Virus record (IMG/VR): IMGVR_UViG_3300004151_000006 | Span: 222,689-286,688 of that record | Direction: 5' to 3' (one strand) | Length of the DNA stretch: 64,000 nt | DNA from: a virus | Shown here: positions 16,814-25,804 of the stretch, piece after piece | Layout of the letters: each line of letters opens with the position of its first letter | Numbering within the stretch: the stretch's first letter is position 1 | Notes under the pieces: generated by a model | What the model was told of the DNA's origin: nothing | Databases searched by the model: none | What the model saw: only the letters and a program-made list of their open reading frames with translations | Made by a program: the position numbers and the translations under genes

Positions 16814-17632
16814 ATGGCCAAACATTATAGGGCAGCATTGGTCCGTGGTGATATGGAACTTACCAGCAATCAAATCAAACAAAATAAAGCTCTTGTCAAA
16901 ATGTTTAATATGATGCGTGAAGAAGAATTCTATATGAATTTAGTGAACATATTATTTATGTATGCTACACAAAAGAAAGAATTAGAAGTCTTACCTGAAG
17001 ATATTGTATATATCACCATGGATGGAGATATCAAATTTAAGATGATATTGACTCAAGAAAACATTGATGTATTTAAACAAGCTGTTGTGAGAAGTGTCAT
17101 AGATGGTGAACACACCGTAGTGGAATCACACAGTATTTCAGATGTATTTTTAATGACTAAAAAGAACTTTGAAAAGTTTCATTATCGGGATACTCCGGGA
17201 AAGATCTTCGTGTTAGTCAGTGGTTTCAGCAAAGCAAATGCTCTTAAAATCCTGGAGCAATATGATAGCATGTTGGATAAATCCGACTGGGAGGATATTA
17301 CTCATGAAAAATATACAGAATTAAAATCGGGTATTGAAGCTATAGCTGAAGAGTATTTTTACAATAATGGTGTCCCCTACAACGATGACTCTATAGAACT
17401 CATGCTTGCAGTATCTATCATTTTGGATTCATTTACCATAATTGATTATGATTATTTAAATTGGTATAAATCCATTGGTAAAAAAGATGCTATGAATTTT
17501 CTTGAATTGTTGGAGGATGTCATTGAAGAAGACAAGTTGAACTATTATCAAGATCTTGATACATTGAAAGAAAAGATCAAAGTACTCAAAGAAGAGTTGT
17601 TGGCACATTACACCCCTAAACGTGTAAAATAA
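16814..17632 (+). CDS. hypothetical protein, 272 aa
   Basis: ATG after AAGGAGGATGTCAT. A soluble, helix-rich, acidic protein beginning MAKHYRAALVRGDMELTSNQ and ending in a charged coiled-coil segment (LDTLKEKIKVLKEELLAHY). No family is recognised. It is first in a three-gene operon (to 18566) that also contains a two-helix membrane protein. Confidence 0.85.
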   Translation: MAKHYRAALVRGDMELTSNQIKQNKALVKMFNMMREEEFYMNLVNILFMYATQKKELEVLPEDIVYITMDGDIKFKMILTQENIDVFKQAVVRSVIDGEHTVVESHSISDVFLMTKKNFEKFHYRDTPGKIFVLVSGFSKANALKILEQYDSMLDKSDWEDITHEKYTELKSGIEAIAEEYFYNNGVPYNDDSIELMLAVSIILDSFTIIDYDYLNWYKSIGKKDAMNFLELLEDVIEEDKLNYYQDLDTLKEKIKVLKEELLAHYTPKRVK

Positions 17633-17644
17633 AGGAGAGACTAT

Positions 17645-17911
17645 ATGTCCATTATTCTGGAATTGATACGGGCGCACCCATTTCTTACATATCTAAACAT
17701 AGGGATCTTAATTATTGCGTTTTCAATTTTGATCAGGTCTAATATCACCAAAACCAACATATTGAAAAAAATAAATGATCATATCTGCGATCGCATAATT
17801 TATGAAAATGTCAGTCCGATCTCCGTAGGGATTTCACTTTTCGTGTGTTTTCTTATTTGGCCACTGTTCATATTCTTATTGTTTTTCCATTTTACACCCA
17901 AAACCAAATAG
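17645..17911 (+). CDS. small two-helix membrane protein, 88 aa
   Basis: ATG after AAAGGAGAGACTAT. Two hydrophobic helices are visible (FLTYLNIGILIIAFSILI and VGISLFVCFLIWPLFIFLLF) separated by a basic loop (KTNILKKINDHICDR). Its small size and position between two soluble genes resemble holin- or anti-holin-type or other inner-membrane phage proteins, but nothing specific supports a lysis role. Confidence 0.78.
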   Translation: MSIILELIRAHPFLTYLNIGILIIAFSILIRSNITKTNILKKINDHICDRIIYENVSPISVGISLFVCFLIWPLFIFLLFFHFTPKTK

Positions 17912-17927
17912 TAGGGGAATTTTTCAT

Positions 17928-18566
17928 ATGCTTCGTATTTGTATGCAGGATCTGGCTGATTTCGTCAATCAAGATTCTCCTGGACAGATCAAACATCTGG
18001 AAGACTTTATGTCTTATAATCTGGATGTTTTTCAAACCTTTAATAATATTGTGCGAAGTGGAAGGGTCAAACTTTCTACGGAAATCGGCAACCGCCCTTA
18101 CAATGAAATGACGGAGCAATTTACTGTGTTTTGGTGGATGCGTCATAGTAATGTTGAAACCACTTTGCTCATCTTACAATGGTTGAGTCAGAGTAATAAA
18201 TTCATTCATCGTGAGCAGGTGTTGGACATTTGTACCAAGGTATGTATCACCATTCTCAATCATTCCATTGATTATTATACCACCGAGAGGTATCTCGGAT
18301 TTGCTTTTCGTGTGGAACAATATTTGACCAATCCCATCAAAGATGCATCGGAGTTTGATGATATTGGAAAAGATATTGTAAGGGATTATTGTGATGCACA
18401 CTTGATCCTAAACCATATAACAGCTGAAGATAATGTGGCATGGTTTTGTTTAAAACGTATGCCTTGGGCAGCATACACTTTCTATCGAGATGATACTACC
18501 ACCAAGACATTTCCAATTGAGCTTCGATCAAAGATTGAAAAGCTTTTGGAGTATGAGCTTGGCTAA
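17928..18566 (+). CDS. hypothetical protein, 212 aa
   Basis: ATG at 17928 after TAGTAGGGGAATTTTTCAT, a modest Shine-Dalgarno. The helix-rich soluble protein has several aromatic clusters (FTVFWWMRH, WFCLKRMPWAAYTFY). No family is recognised. It ends the operon before the palindrome at 18596-18619. Confidence 0.83.
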   Translation: MLRICMQDLADFVNQDSPGQIKHLEDFMSYNLDVFQTFNNIVRSGRVKLSTEIGNRPYNEMTEQFTVFWWMRHSNVETTLLILQWLSQSNKFIHREQVLDICTKVCITILNHSIDYYTTERYLGFAFRVEQYLTNPIKDASEFDDIGKDIVRDYCDAHLILNHITAEDNVAWFCLKRMPWAAYTFYRDDTTTKTFPIELRSKIEKLLEYELG

Positions 18567-18595
18567 TGTATAAACACATCTAAACCCTTCTAACT

Positions 18596-18619
18596 GGAGT
18601 GGGGAATATTCCCCACTCC
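18596..18619. terminator. perfect palindrome, likely terminator
   Basis: 24-base perfect inverted repeat centred on GGGGAATATTCCCC. It lies only 14 bases before the radical SAM start, so it could also act in the leader of that mRNA; no promoter motif separates them. Confidence 0.7.
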
Positions 18620-18632
18620 ACCTGAGGTAATC

Positions 18633-19340
18633 ATGTATATCCAAATCACTGATCGTTGTAATATGTCATGTGTACATTGTGGTCATAATTGTACTACTGT
18701 TGGTAATGACATGGATGTTAAAACTTTTGCACAGTCCTGTAAATTGGCAGTTAAATTTCACTATGATATTTGTATTGGTGGAGGAGAACCAACACTCCAT
18801 AAAGATTTTGAAAGATTTCTTGAAATCAGCTTGGATCATTCTGATAATGTCAATTTGGTGACTAATGGAACCAACACCAAAATGTCCTTATTTTTAGCAG
18901 AATTGGCTGCTGACGGTATTATTCATTGCACACTATCTCTTGATAAATATCATGATCGTTCTATGGTTAGCCAAGATGTGATCAATGCATTTCAAAAGGA
19001 CACTACCAACAAAAAAGATCATCGACATATACAGGATGTCTCTGAACCAGGACACCGGCTAGTATATGCTGGACGAACAATACTCTCCAAAACAAAAGGT
19101 CTCATTGATCAGGAAATCAGAGATGATTGTTTTGGTCCTGGATTCCATGTGAAACCAGATGGTCGTTTATATCACTGTGCTTGTCAAATGGTCTCATACA
19201 ACACAGTGTTCAACCCCACTTTTCATCGAAACATTTATCGCACACGGTATACCTGTTCTGAACGGGATCCATGGCGCAAGTATTTGCGTATGACCAATGA
19301 TGATGAAGATTGGGAAAAGATGGTTTGGAGGGGATATTAA
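18633..19340 (+). CDS. radical SAM superfamily protein
   Basis: The 235-residue product opens with the radical SAM iron-sulfur motif C9-x3-C13-x2-C16 (TDRCNMSCVHC), followed by the SAM-contacting GGGEPTL at about residues 51-57 and a NLVTNGT strand, in the usual order of the TIM-barrel. Late cysteines (CFGPGFHVKPDGRLYHCACQ) may bind an auxiliary cluster or metal, as in SPASM/Twitch-like proteins, but the spacing is not a standard SPASM. The upstream CCTGAGGTAATC gives a modest Shine-Dalgarno. No peptide substrate or partner enzyme is evident next to it, so the reaction is unknown. Confidence 0.88.
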   Translation: MYIQITDRCNMSCVHCGHNCTTVGNDMDVKTFAQSCKLAVKFHYDICIGGGEPTLHKDFERFLEISLDHSDNVNLVTNGTNTKMSLFLAELAADGIIHCTLSLDKYHDRSMVSQDVINAFQKDTTNKKDHRHIQDVSEPGHRLVYAGRTILSKTKGLIDQEIRDDCFGPGFHVKPDGRLYHCACQMVSYNTVFNPTFHRNIYRTRYTCSERDPWRKYLRMTNDDEDWEKMVWRGY

Positions 19341-19388
19341 ATTCAATGGATTTAATCAAATACTTTGATTTAACCTTTTAACATGTGA

Positions 19389-19432
19389 CACATAGCACAG
19401 ATGGTAGCACATGCTACCATCTGTGCTATGTG
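19389..19432. terminator. 44-base near-perfect palindrome, likely terminator
   Basis: 20-bp arms (CACATAGCACAGATGGTAGC and its complement) around ACAT. It lies 22 bases before the next ATG with no promoter motif between. Confidence 0.75.
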
Positions 19433-19453
19433 ACTATTATAAGGAGTATTTTT

Positions 19454-20272
19454 ATGGGATGTATACCAAGACATAAGGATCCAAGAGTCAGTATCTTTAA
19501 ACAGTATATGAATTTTAATTCCATTAGTACAAACATTATTATTGCACGTGGTACTCCTAACTATGTCAGTATTTATCATAATCAACAAAACACTGCATTG
19601 AAGTTTGTATTTAAATCAGAATATAGTGAAGGTGATGCTTCTATCACTAAGAACAATAATGGTGCAGCATTGCGTATCAATTCAGCACATATTGGAAAAT
19701 ATATTGATTTAGTTAAACAGATACCCATCTATCAAAGCTTGAGTGATCCATATGTTTGGTATTTACCTATTGATCATAAATCAGATACAGTAAAGCCATA
19801 TCACATTGTTGACAATGACACTTGGATTCAAGATCCTGTGATCATTCGAAATACAAAAGATGTATCTATATTCACTATTACTTATTGCCCACAAACTACA
19901 ACGTGTATGAATGCAATATTCAGTACTTCAGTTTCACAATTAGATAAATATCCTAAGTTTTTCATGAGTAAATCTATTTACTTTGATTATGATACTACCA
20001 TTAATAAGGTAGCCATTAAATTTAATCATCCATTTAAATATGGACATAATTTATACAATACAATGTATGGTAATAATGCATGTATTGATATTGAGCATAT
20101 CAATATGATATATGGGTATTATGGTAAAGATCTGATAGATAAAACTGTGAAAAAATCACATTCACATTATTTTAAGATAGGATATCATCCCACTGATGAT
20201 GGAGTATATGTGATAGAGGATATCTATACCACACAAAGTTGTATGGTCAATGCTAATGAATGTGAAAAATAA
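19454..20272 (+). CDS. hypothetical protein, 272 aa; possible paralogue of the next gene
   Basis: The frame is open from 19385, but that part lies in the palindrome; the ATG at 19454 after AAGGAGTATTTTT is the start. The product begins MGCIPRHKDPRVSIFK and contains YVSIYHNQQNTALKFVFKSE, which resembles YVKVYYHPKFNIFKFVFTSE in the next gene, so the two may be distant paralogues. The middle is rich in Tyr and Asp. No family is recognised. Confidence 0.82.
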   Translation: MGCIPRHKDPRVSIFKQYMNFNSISTNIIIARGTPNYVSIYHNQQNTALKFVFKSEYSEGDASITKNNNGAALRINSAHIGKYIDLVKQIPIYQSLSDPYVWYLPIDHKSDTVKPYHIVDNDTWIQDPVIIRNTKDVSIFTITYCPQTTTCMNAIFSTSVSQLDKYPKFFMSKSIYFDYDTTINKVAIKFNHPFKYGHNLYNTMYGNNACIDIEHINMIYGYYGKDLIDKTVKKSHSHYFKIGYHPTDDGVYVIEDIYTTQSCMVNANECEK

Positions 20273-20287
20273 GGAGTCTGTATCTCT

Positions 20288-21001
20288 ATGGGTAAAGAAA
20301 GGTTGGATCATCCAACGATAGCATTCTGTAGTGGTCAACTCATCTTCAATCAACAGGTAGTCAAACTTCAACCTGACATGCAATATGTGAAGGTATATTA
20401 TCATCCTAAATTTAATATATTCAAATTTGTATTTACATCTGAGGATGAAATTGAAATCAATAGTCTCAAACTCTCTACACAATGCAGTAATTATTCATGT
20501 TCCTCATGTAGCGTAATATCACATATCTTTAATAAGTTTGGTAAAATGGATCTCACTAAATATTCACTCATCTATCGTAAACATAGAGATGCATTTTATC
20601 TCTTGTTGGACAATATCAATATCAGTACTGAGATAATTGATTCTTTTATTCCAATGGAAATACGTGATGAATTTAAACCATATACATTCACGATATACAA
20701 TTATAAATCAAGTCAGCGTGGACATTTTAGTAGATCATTCAAAGATGTATTAATATATGAAGAATATGATACTGTCAATTTTGTAATAGATAATGATGAT
20801 GTCTATTTAGTATTTGATATTGATGGTCCTAAGATATATCCACCTATCAGAGGAAGAGGATATTCATTTTCTTGTACTAATATTTTACCATCTATTTATA
20901 AAACATTTAACAAATCAGATAAATATATGATGCTCCCTCACCCACAGAGAGCACATACTTATCTGATCAAGGAGTACACCCATGGATCCCATCACCCTTA
21001 A
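20288..21001 (+). CDS. hypothetical protein, 237 aa; possible paralogue of the previous gene
   Basis: ATG after AAGGAGTCTGTATCTCT. It shares the KFVF-S/T-SE block with the preceding gene. A central CSNYSCSSC cysteine cluster could bind metal. The C-terminus overlaps the next gene by 20 bases, and the Shine-Dalgarno of that gene is inside this frame, so translation is probably coupled. The function is unknown. Confidence 0.83.
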   Translation: MGKERLDHPTIAFCSGQLIFNQQVVKLQPDMQYVKVYYHPKFNIFKFVFTSEDEIEINSLKLSTQCSNYSCSSCSVISHIFNKFGKMDLTKYSLIYRKHRDAFYLLLDNINISTEIIDSFIPMEIRDEFKPYTFTIYNYKSSQRGHFSRSFKDVLIYEEYDTVNFVIDNDDVYLVFDIDGPKIYPPIRGRGYSFSCTNILPSIYKTFNKSDKYMMLPHPQRAHTYLIKEYTHGSHHP

Positions 21002-21488
21002 TAAAACTATCTTGTCCTATACTTCTGGATCCCAGAGTGTAACTGAATTGTATCAGTTTGTTACAAACCTTCTTAAAAGTATCCCCATCACGTATGGTAA
21101 TACATCACGATTGAGTGAAGAAACTATGCATTATCAAGTATTGTCATTGCTTTCTACTGAAGATGCTGAGACATATTTGGGATGTATCATTGAAAACAAT
21201 GGATTTAAGTGGATCAAACATTGGATCGATGAACAATATTTACGTGCAGCTAAAAATCAATTCATCTATCAAGATGTTCATATACGTATTGACACTGATA
21301 ATCATGGTAAATATTTTATCACCCTTGATTATGATCGTATCAAAAGTACTCAACCCTGGTTGGTCTCTCACATCAAGACACTCCCTGATACGGGTATCAT
21401 CACTGTGACTATGTCTATGCAATTGTATGCGAAAGATGTGGATGAAGTCAACATGATCAGTGATACAGAAGATACTCCGGTGACATAG
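20982..21488 (+). CDS. hypothetical protein, 168 aa; paralogue of the gene at 22341
   Basis: ATG after AAGGAGTACACCC. It shares an overall plan with the 171-residue protein at 22341-22856: MDPITLNKTILSY versus MSIISLDKTISEY at the start, a KHWI/KYWI helix in the middle, and matching ends (YFITLDYDRI...LPDTGIITV versus YQITITLDHL...LPPKGTVHV). The function is unknown. The two paralogues are separated by one unrelated gene and a hairpin. Confidence 0.84.
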   Translation: MDPITLNKTILSYTSGSQSVTELYQFVTNLLKSIPITYGNTSRLSEETMHYQVLSLLSTEDAETYLGCIIENNGFKWIKHWIDEQYLRAAKNQFIYQDVHIRIDTDNHGKYFITLDYDRIKSTQPWLVSHIKTLPDTGIITVTMSMQLYAKDVDEVNMISDTEDTPVT

Positions 21489-21508
21489 CTCTTTAATCAT
21501 GCATTTCT

Positions 21509-21535
21509 AGGAGTGGGACAATATGTCCCACTCCT
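21509..21535. terminator. GC-rich hairpin, likely terminator
   Basis: AGGAGTGGGACA and TGTCCCACTCCT arms around ATA; T-rich DNA follows at 21560-21575. Confidence 0.78.
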
Positions 21536-21597
21536 ATGAATATGTTAATTAATATGACATATTTTCTTTTTATAGTCTAGAAAGGAGGATATTAGCC

Positions 21598-22320
21598 ATG
21601 ACCACATCTCTCATAGGTTGTGAAATGTGTGAGTATATTGAATTTAAATATGATCACTGTGATAATGATGATAAGAAAAAACTATTAGCTGATAACATTG
21701 TAAAATGTAATTGTGAAATCAATGTGTTTGATATTGCAGCTAGTCAATGCGGTGTTGGTAGTGTTGATTACACTGATCTGATCTTAGATAATGGATACAT
21801 TGAAGCTATTGTATTCAACCTTAAATATAAAGATGAAGTGATCTCTCTTAAAATGGACATCAGTAAATATGTATATTCCAGATATGGATTACATAAAGAT
21901 ACAACTACAGCTGCCACTAGGGTAGCTAAATTCTGTGGATCATTTAACGTGGCAGAGCTCATTGAAGAGAATCTTGAATATAGGTCGTTGTTATCATCTG
22001 TTCCACCGGATATCTATATTGGTTTAGAATTTAAAAGTTATATTGATTTACAATATGGAAATCTCCACAGTAAAGTGATATCCACATATAGTGATGGATT
22101 TAGTACAATATTTGAATTATTAGATATTGGATACATCCCAAAACTGTGTATCCATAAGGCAAATGATACTCCTACATTACATGTTACAGACATGACCCAT
22201 GTCTCTAAAGTCACTTTAGATGAATATGCTCAAATTGAATATGATGCCAAACATTATAATGTGATCAGTATCAACTGTAGTCAAGATCAATGGACACTCA
22301 CTCTCACTAAATGTAAATAA
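21598..22320 (+). CDS. hypothetical protein, 240 aa
   Basis: ATG after AAAGGAGGATATTAGCC, a very strong Shine-Dalgarno. The N-terminus has CEMCEYIEF and a later KCNCEI, four cysteines that could form a small metal site. The rest is acidic and mixed alpha/beta. No family is recognised. It is the first gene after a hairpin and is followed at 20 bases by the 171-residue paralogue. Confidence 0.84.
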   Translation: MTTSLIGCEMCEYIEFKYDHCDNDDKKKLLADNIVKCNCEINVFDIAASQCGVGSVDYTDLILDNGYIEAIVFNLKYKDEVISLKMDISKYVYSRYGLHKDTTTAATRVAKFCGSFNVAELIEENLEYRSLLSSVPPDIYIGLEFKSYIDLQYGNLHSKVISTYSDGFSTIFELLDIGYIPKLCIHKANDTPTLHVTDMTHVSKVTLDEYAQIEYDAKHYNVISINCSQDQWTLTLTKCK

Positions 22321-22340
22321 ATACAAAAGGAGATAACATC

Positions 22341-22856
22341 ATGAGTATCATCTCATTAGACAAGACCATCAGTGAATATGTGATCACTGATCTTGATCTG
22401 GATACTACGTTGATCATATTGTATAGTCTACTCGATGATCAAGTACAGAATTTACTTTATAATATTTCTATTGATATGGATGAAGATACTAAAGACAGAC
22501 TCAAAAATGATCATGTTAATAAATTGTTGTATATTTGGTATAGGTCTATACATCCTGATGATAGGTTGGCATATATCAAATATTGGATCACCAATCCCTA
22601 TGGTAGTGTAGCTATCATGATGTTGGATACCTTATCTAAACATAGTTCTTATTATAACCATTCATCTTCATATATCGTAGTATCACAATTGAGTCTTCAA
22701 CCAGATCAATATCAAATCACTATCACTCTTGATCATCTTAGGTATGAAGATGCTGTGCAGCTCATCTCTCATCTACCGCCTAAAGGTACAGTGCATGTCA
22801 AACATGATATCCGGGTGAATGCAGCAGCTCTGCCTACTCTTGATGTGACTACATAG
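22341..22856 (+). CDS. hypothetical protein, 171 aa; paralogue of the gene at 20982
   Basis: ATG after AAAGGAGATAACATC. Aligned by eye with the 168-residue protein at 20982-21488 over its whole length (start, central KYWI helix, C-terminal beta strands with LPPKGTVHV). The function is unknown. Confidence 0.84.
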   Translation: MSIISLDKTISEYVITDLDLDTTLIILYSLLDDQVQNLLYNISIDMDEDTKDRLKNDHVNKLLYIWYRSIHPDDRLAYIKYWITNPYGSVAIMMLDTLSKHSSYYNHSSSYIVVSQLSLQPDQYQITITLDHLRYEDAVQLISHLPPKGTVHVKHDIRVNAAALPTLDVTT

Positions 22857-22861
22857 GGAGA

Positions 22862-22888
22862 GGAGTGGTGGCACTATGCCACCACTCC
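22862..22888. terminator. GC-rich hairpin, likely terminator
   Basis: GGAGTGGTGGCA and TGCCACCACTCC arms around CTA, 5 bases after the stop; T6 follows at 22912-22917. Confidence 0.8.
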
Positions 22889-22996
22889 ATCCACCCATCA
22901 TGATATATCTCTTTTTTAGAGGAATAATATGTATCTCTATTGATCAATAGTTTATAATGTTTAATCGATACATTATTTATAAGGGGAGAAAAGATT

Positions 22997-23140
22997 ATGA
23001 CTATCATCAAAGATATAATGAAATCTCTTAAAGATAGATTGATAGGATATATACATTTTCTTACTATAAGGATCAAGTTATCTAAAGGAGATACTCATCC
23101 TTCATTATTCAAACATACTAAGGAGAAACAAGATGACTAA
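22997..23140 (+). CDS. small basic protein, 47 aa
   Basis: ATG after AAGGGGAGAAAAGATT. The 47-residue product is lysine-rich with a short hydrophobic segment (LIGYIHFLTI) and ends KHTKEKQDD. It overlaps the next gene by 8 bases, which supports translation. No family is recognised. Confidence 0.6.
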   Translation: MTIIKDIMKSLKDRLIGYIHFLTIRIKLSKGDTHPSLFKHTKEKQDD

Positions 23141-23540
23141 AGTCTTTTTAGGTGGTACTACCAATGGATCAGATTGGAGAGAGAAGCTCATACCTGGACT
23201 ATCTATCAATTATTATGATCCGGTAGTACTCCATGATTGGACTAGTACACATAAAGAGAAAGAGATTAAGATGAGAGATGAATGTGATATCCTTTGCTAT
23301 GTCATTACACCTAAAATGACTGGAGTTTACTCTATAGCTGAAGTAGTAGATGATAGTAATAAACATCCACATAAAGTAGTCTTTATGGTACTCACTTTAG
23401 ATGATGGTGAAACCTTTAGTAGTGAACAATCTAATAGTCTACTCAGTGTGGGGACTATGATAGAAGCTAATGGTAGTACTTGGGTACGTAGTGGAAAGAT
23501 ACAAGATCTTTGTGATACTCTCAATTATTTCATGGACTGA
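23133..23540 (+). CDS. nucleoside 2-deoxyribosyltransferase-like protein
   Basis: The 135-residue product has the fold signature of the nucleoside deoxyribosyltransferase-like superfamily: the N-terminal strand VFLGGTTNGSDWRE, a YDPVV strand, a CDILCYVITPKMTGVYSIAEV segment (aspartate/GxYS pocket followed by the catalytic-type Glu) and a helix ending in VVDDSNKH. Family members exchange or remove bases from (deoxy)nucleosides; in a phage this would suit nucleotide salvage or modification. The exact substrate cannot be read. ATG follows AAGGAGAAACAAG and overlaps the 47-residue gene. Confidence 0.75.
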   Translation: MTKVFLGGTTNGSDWREKLIPGLSINYYDPVVLHDWTSTHKEKEIKMRDECDILCYVITPKMTGVYSIAEVVDDSNKHPHKVVFMVLTLDDGETFSSEQSNSLLSVGTMIEANGSTWVRSGKIQDLCDTLNYFMD

Positions 23541-23547
23541 TATAATA

Positions 23548-23575
23548 GGGTGGGTGGGCATATGCCCACCCACTC
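23548..23575. terminator. GC-rich hairpin, likely terminator
   Basis: Inverted repeat centred on TGGGCATATGCCCA with 14-bp arms including one G-T pair, 8 bases after the stop. Confidence 0.8.
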
Positions 23576-23590
23576 CAGTCCAATAGATAT

Positions 23591-23604
23591 TTAAATATAT
23601 ATTA
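23591..23604 (+). promoter_or_regulatory. phage promoter-like motif
   Basis: TTAAATATATATTA, exact consensus, followed by AGATGAAAC; first gene starts at 23648. Confidence 0.6.
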
Positions 23605-23647
23605 TATTTAAGATGAAACTTTATTGTGTTTCATAGGAGGAATAACA

Positions 23648-24343
23648 ATGAATTCGATGGGTAAGTTGTTAACTACTGAGGATGATCGATCAGAACATAT
23701 CAAAGCAAACATTCATCGTATCATACGGATAATTTGTGAAAAAACTCTTAATGTTATTAATATTAATAAAATTTTAGAAACATATTGGGAAACTTTATAC
23801 CATGAGTATCTTAAATATCTACATTTACAAGAAAATAATCTCGTAAAACTGGATTATTCTAAAACCAATCCACACAATAATCTCAATGGATGCATTTATA
23901 AATTTATTCATGGTGAAATAGAACATGAAATAAAAGAAACTGGTAACATCTGGTGGGTATTGAAACTTACGTTTAATGTACATGAATATTTAGTTACCAC
24001 AGATGATCTCCCACCAAGTACACTTATTTTAAAATTATTACCCAAAGAAATTGAAGAATTTAAGAAAGTATTGACAATAATAGATACTAATCAAAAACCC
24101 TATGAAAAAGAAACTAAAGAACGTTGGGATAATCTCGATAAATCAAGTCAAATTGTGGCGTTGAATAAATTGTCGTGTCATCCCGAATTTAGTGAAATAA
24201 TTTTCTCATACATACAAGAGAGAAAAATGTTACCCACTGGAACAATAGTTACACATATTGATATTAAAATTGACAATTTGGATGAATTCTTTATATCTTT
24301 AGAAAAATATATGCTAATTTATCCTGGAACATCACTTTTGTAA
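23648..24343 (+). CDS. hypothetical protein, 231 aa
   Basis: The frame is open from 23624; the ATG at 23648 is chosen because CATAGGAGGAATAACA precedes it. Soluble helix-rich protein starting MNSMGKLLTTEDDRSEH. No family is recognised. It opens a long operon (to about 27.3 kb) of short unknown genes and ends in TAATG shared with the next gene. Confidence 0.82.
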   Translation: MNSMGKLLTTEDDRSEHIKANIHRIIRIICEKTLNVININKILETYWETLYHEYLKYLHLQENNLVKLDYSKTNPHNNLNGCIYKFIHGEIEHEIKETGNIWWVLKLTFNVHEYLVTTDDLPPSTLILKLLPKEIEEFKKVLTIIDTNQKPYEKETKERWDNLDKSSQIVALNKLSCHPEFSEIIFSYIQERKMLPTGTIVTHIDIKIDNLDEFFISLEKYMLIYPGTSLL

Positions 24344-24621
24344 TGGATACTCAACAAGTAAAAGAGTATTGGGAGAATCTCCCCAATTGTGAAAAAATTA
24401 GAGTAATATTACGATTAGAAGAATTTTCAGAATTTGAAGGTATTTCAATTTCATATACATGTACATCATACCCACTACCAGTTGGGCATGATGGAATTAT
24501 AATGTATTCAAAGGTATATTCTGATATAAAAACAGATCCTTTTGATAAGTTTTTAGAAGTATTAACCTGGTGGTTATCAACTAAGGAGGGACAAGTATAT
24601 GAACGAAGCACAAAAATCTAA
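24343..24621 (+). CDS. hypothetical protein, 92 aa
   Basis: The ATG overlaps the previous stop (TAATG). The acidic 92-residue product begins MDTQQVKEYWENLPNCEKIR and ends WWLSTKEGQVYERSTKI. It overlaps the next gene by 23 bases, and the strong Shine-Dalgarno of that gene lies in this frame. No family is recognised. Confidence 0.78.
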   Translation: MDTQQVKEYWENLPNCEKIRVILRLEEFSEFEGISISYTCTSYPLPVGHDGIIMYSKVYSDIKTDPFDKFLEVLTWWLSTKEGQVYERSTKI

Positions 24622-25231
24622 ACTTAAAAATAATATCAAAAATCAATATACTGTTATTAAAAGATTATCAAATCAATTAACTAGAGATAAAAAGGAGTAT
24701 ATACGACTCATTATCAGAGATATTGGTTTCTATATAGGTAGAACCTTTTATTTAAAGAGTAATCCTGAAAAGATATTTCAAATAGAAGAGACACATATGA
24801 ATGATTTGGAATTTAAGACCATCACTTGTAAGAACAATCAAACATATGAAAAAACCATATGGTCCATACCTGAGATACTGAATATGAAAGCTGATATTTA
24901 TTTCATTGATATCACAGGTGGACCACCCATTTCATATAACAAAGATGTGTATGTTTCTAATTGGGAGAAGTACTATAATTTAAATGATTTACAACATATC
25001 ATGTTTATTTTAGATGTACTTTGTCCCATTCTTGAATATGAAAATTATTTGGAATTTATCTTTTATAAAAACAATATGCAAATGCAGCGTATATCAGTCA
25101 GAGATGACACTATCTTAGATGATATCATGTGTGAGATAAATACCACCAATCTCTTGAATCTTCATATCAGTAGACAATATGATTGGGCTGACATTAATAC
25201 GAAATATCAATCTACTAATGGGGATACATAA
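24599..25231 (+). CDS. hypothetical protein, 210 aa; first of three tandem paralogues
   Basis: ATG after AAGGAGGGACAAGTAT. An N-terminal coiled coil (IKNQYTVIKRLSNQLTRDKK) leads to IRDIGFYIGRTFYL, a motif repeated as MDNGFYIGREFGFL in the next gene and FAIFVSNTIFI in the third. All three then show a beta-rich segment ending near a GGP/GGT-type turn. The function is unknown; the family suggests local duplication. Confidence 0.82.
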   Translation: MNEAQKSKLKNNIKNQYTVIKRLSNQLTRDKKEYIRLIIRDIGFYIGRTFYLKSNPEKIFQIEETHMNDLEFKTITCKNNQTYEKTIWSIPEILNMKADIYFIDITGGPPISYNKDVYVSNWEKYYNLNDLQHIMFILDVLCPILEYENYLEFIFYKNNMQMQRISVRDDTILDDIMCEINTTNLLNLHISRQYDWADINTKYQSTNGDT

Positions 25232-25794
25232 TGCCTATGCTCATAGATAAAGATATCAATCAATTGAAATCAGAAGCATTGGCATATGACCAAGCTATCA
25301 AATGTTTAGAATCTTATATGGCTAAAGCAAATTTGAATATCTCAATATTGACATGTATGGATAATGGTTTTTATATTGGTAGAGAATTTGGATTTTTAAG
25401 ATATGATAAAGATCAACCAATTATAATTGGTAAAATCATAGATATTGGAATTGATAACACCATGATAATTGAATTTAATATATTAGAAACAACCAATACA
25501 TTCAAATGTCAGCTGATTATAAATACGACTACTTTGTTGCCACAGTATATTCATATTGAAGGTGGGACATTTGGAAAACTTTTATTGATTGAATTGATTT
25601 ACTTTTTAGATATAGATATCCCCAATAAATCAATATTGTTTAAGGATGATCCATATCAAAAGAATCTTAAATTGTATAAAGCATTGGATATCACTGAAAG
25701 GACTAAGCTATATGGGTATGGTGATGACTTCATATTGAATCAAACTCTATCTAAGGATAGTACTACTGAGCTATTGATACAACTATCTGAATAG
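25231..25794 (+). CDS. hypothetical protein, 187 aa; second of three tandem paralogues
   Basis: TAATG junction with the previous gene. Same plan: N-terminal helix (INQLKSEALAYDQAIKCLES), GFYIGREFGFL at about residues 48-58, then beta-rich segments and an HIEGGTF turn. The function is unknown. Confidence 0.82.
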   Translation: MPMLIDKDINQLKSEALAYDQAIKCLESYMAKANLNISILTCMDNGFYIGREFGFLRYDKDQPIIIGKIIDIGIDNTMIIEFNILETTNTFKCQLIINTTTLLPQYIHIEGGTFGKLLLIELIYFLDIDIPNKSILFKDDPYQKNLKLYKALDITERTKLYGYGDDFILNQTLSKDSTTELLIQLSE

Positions 25795-25804
25795 GAGGAA
25801 TGAC

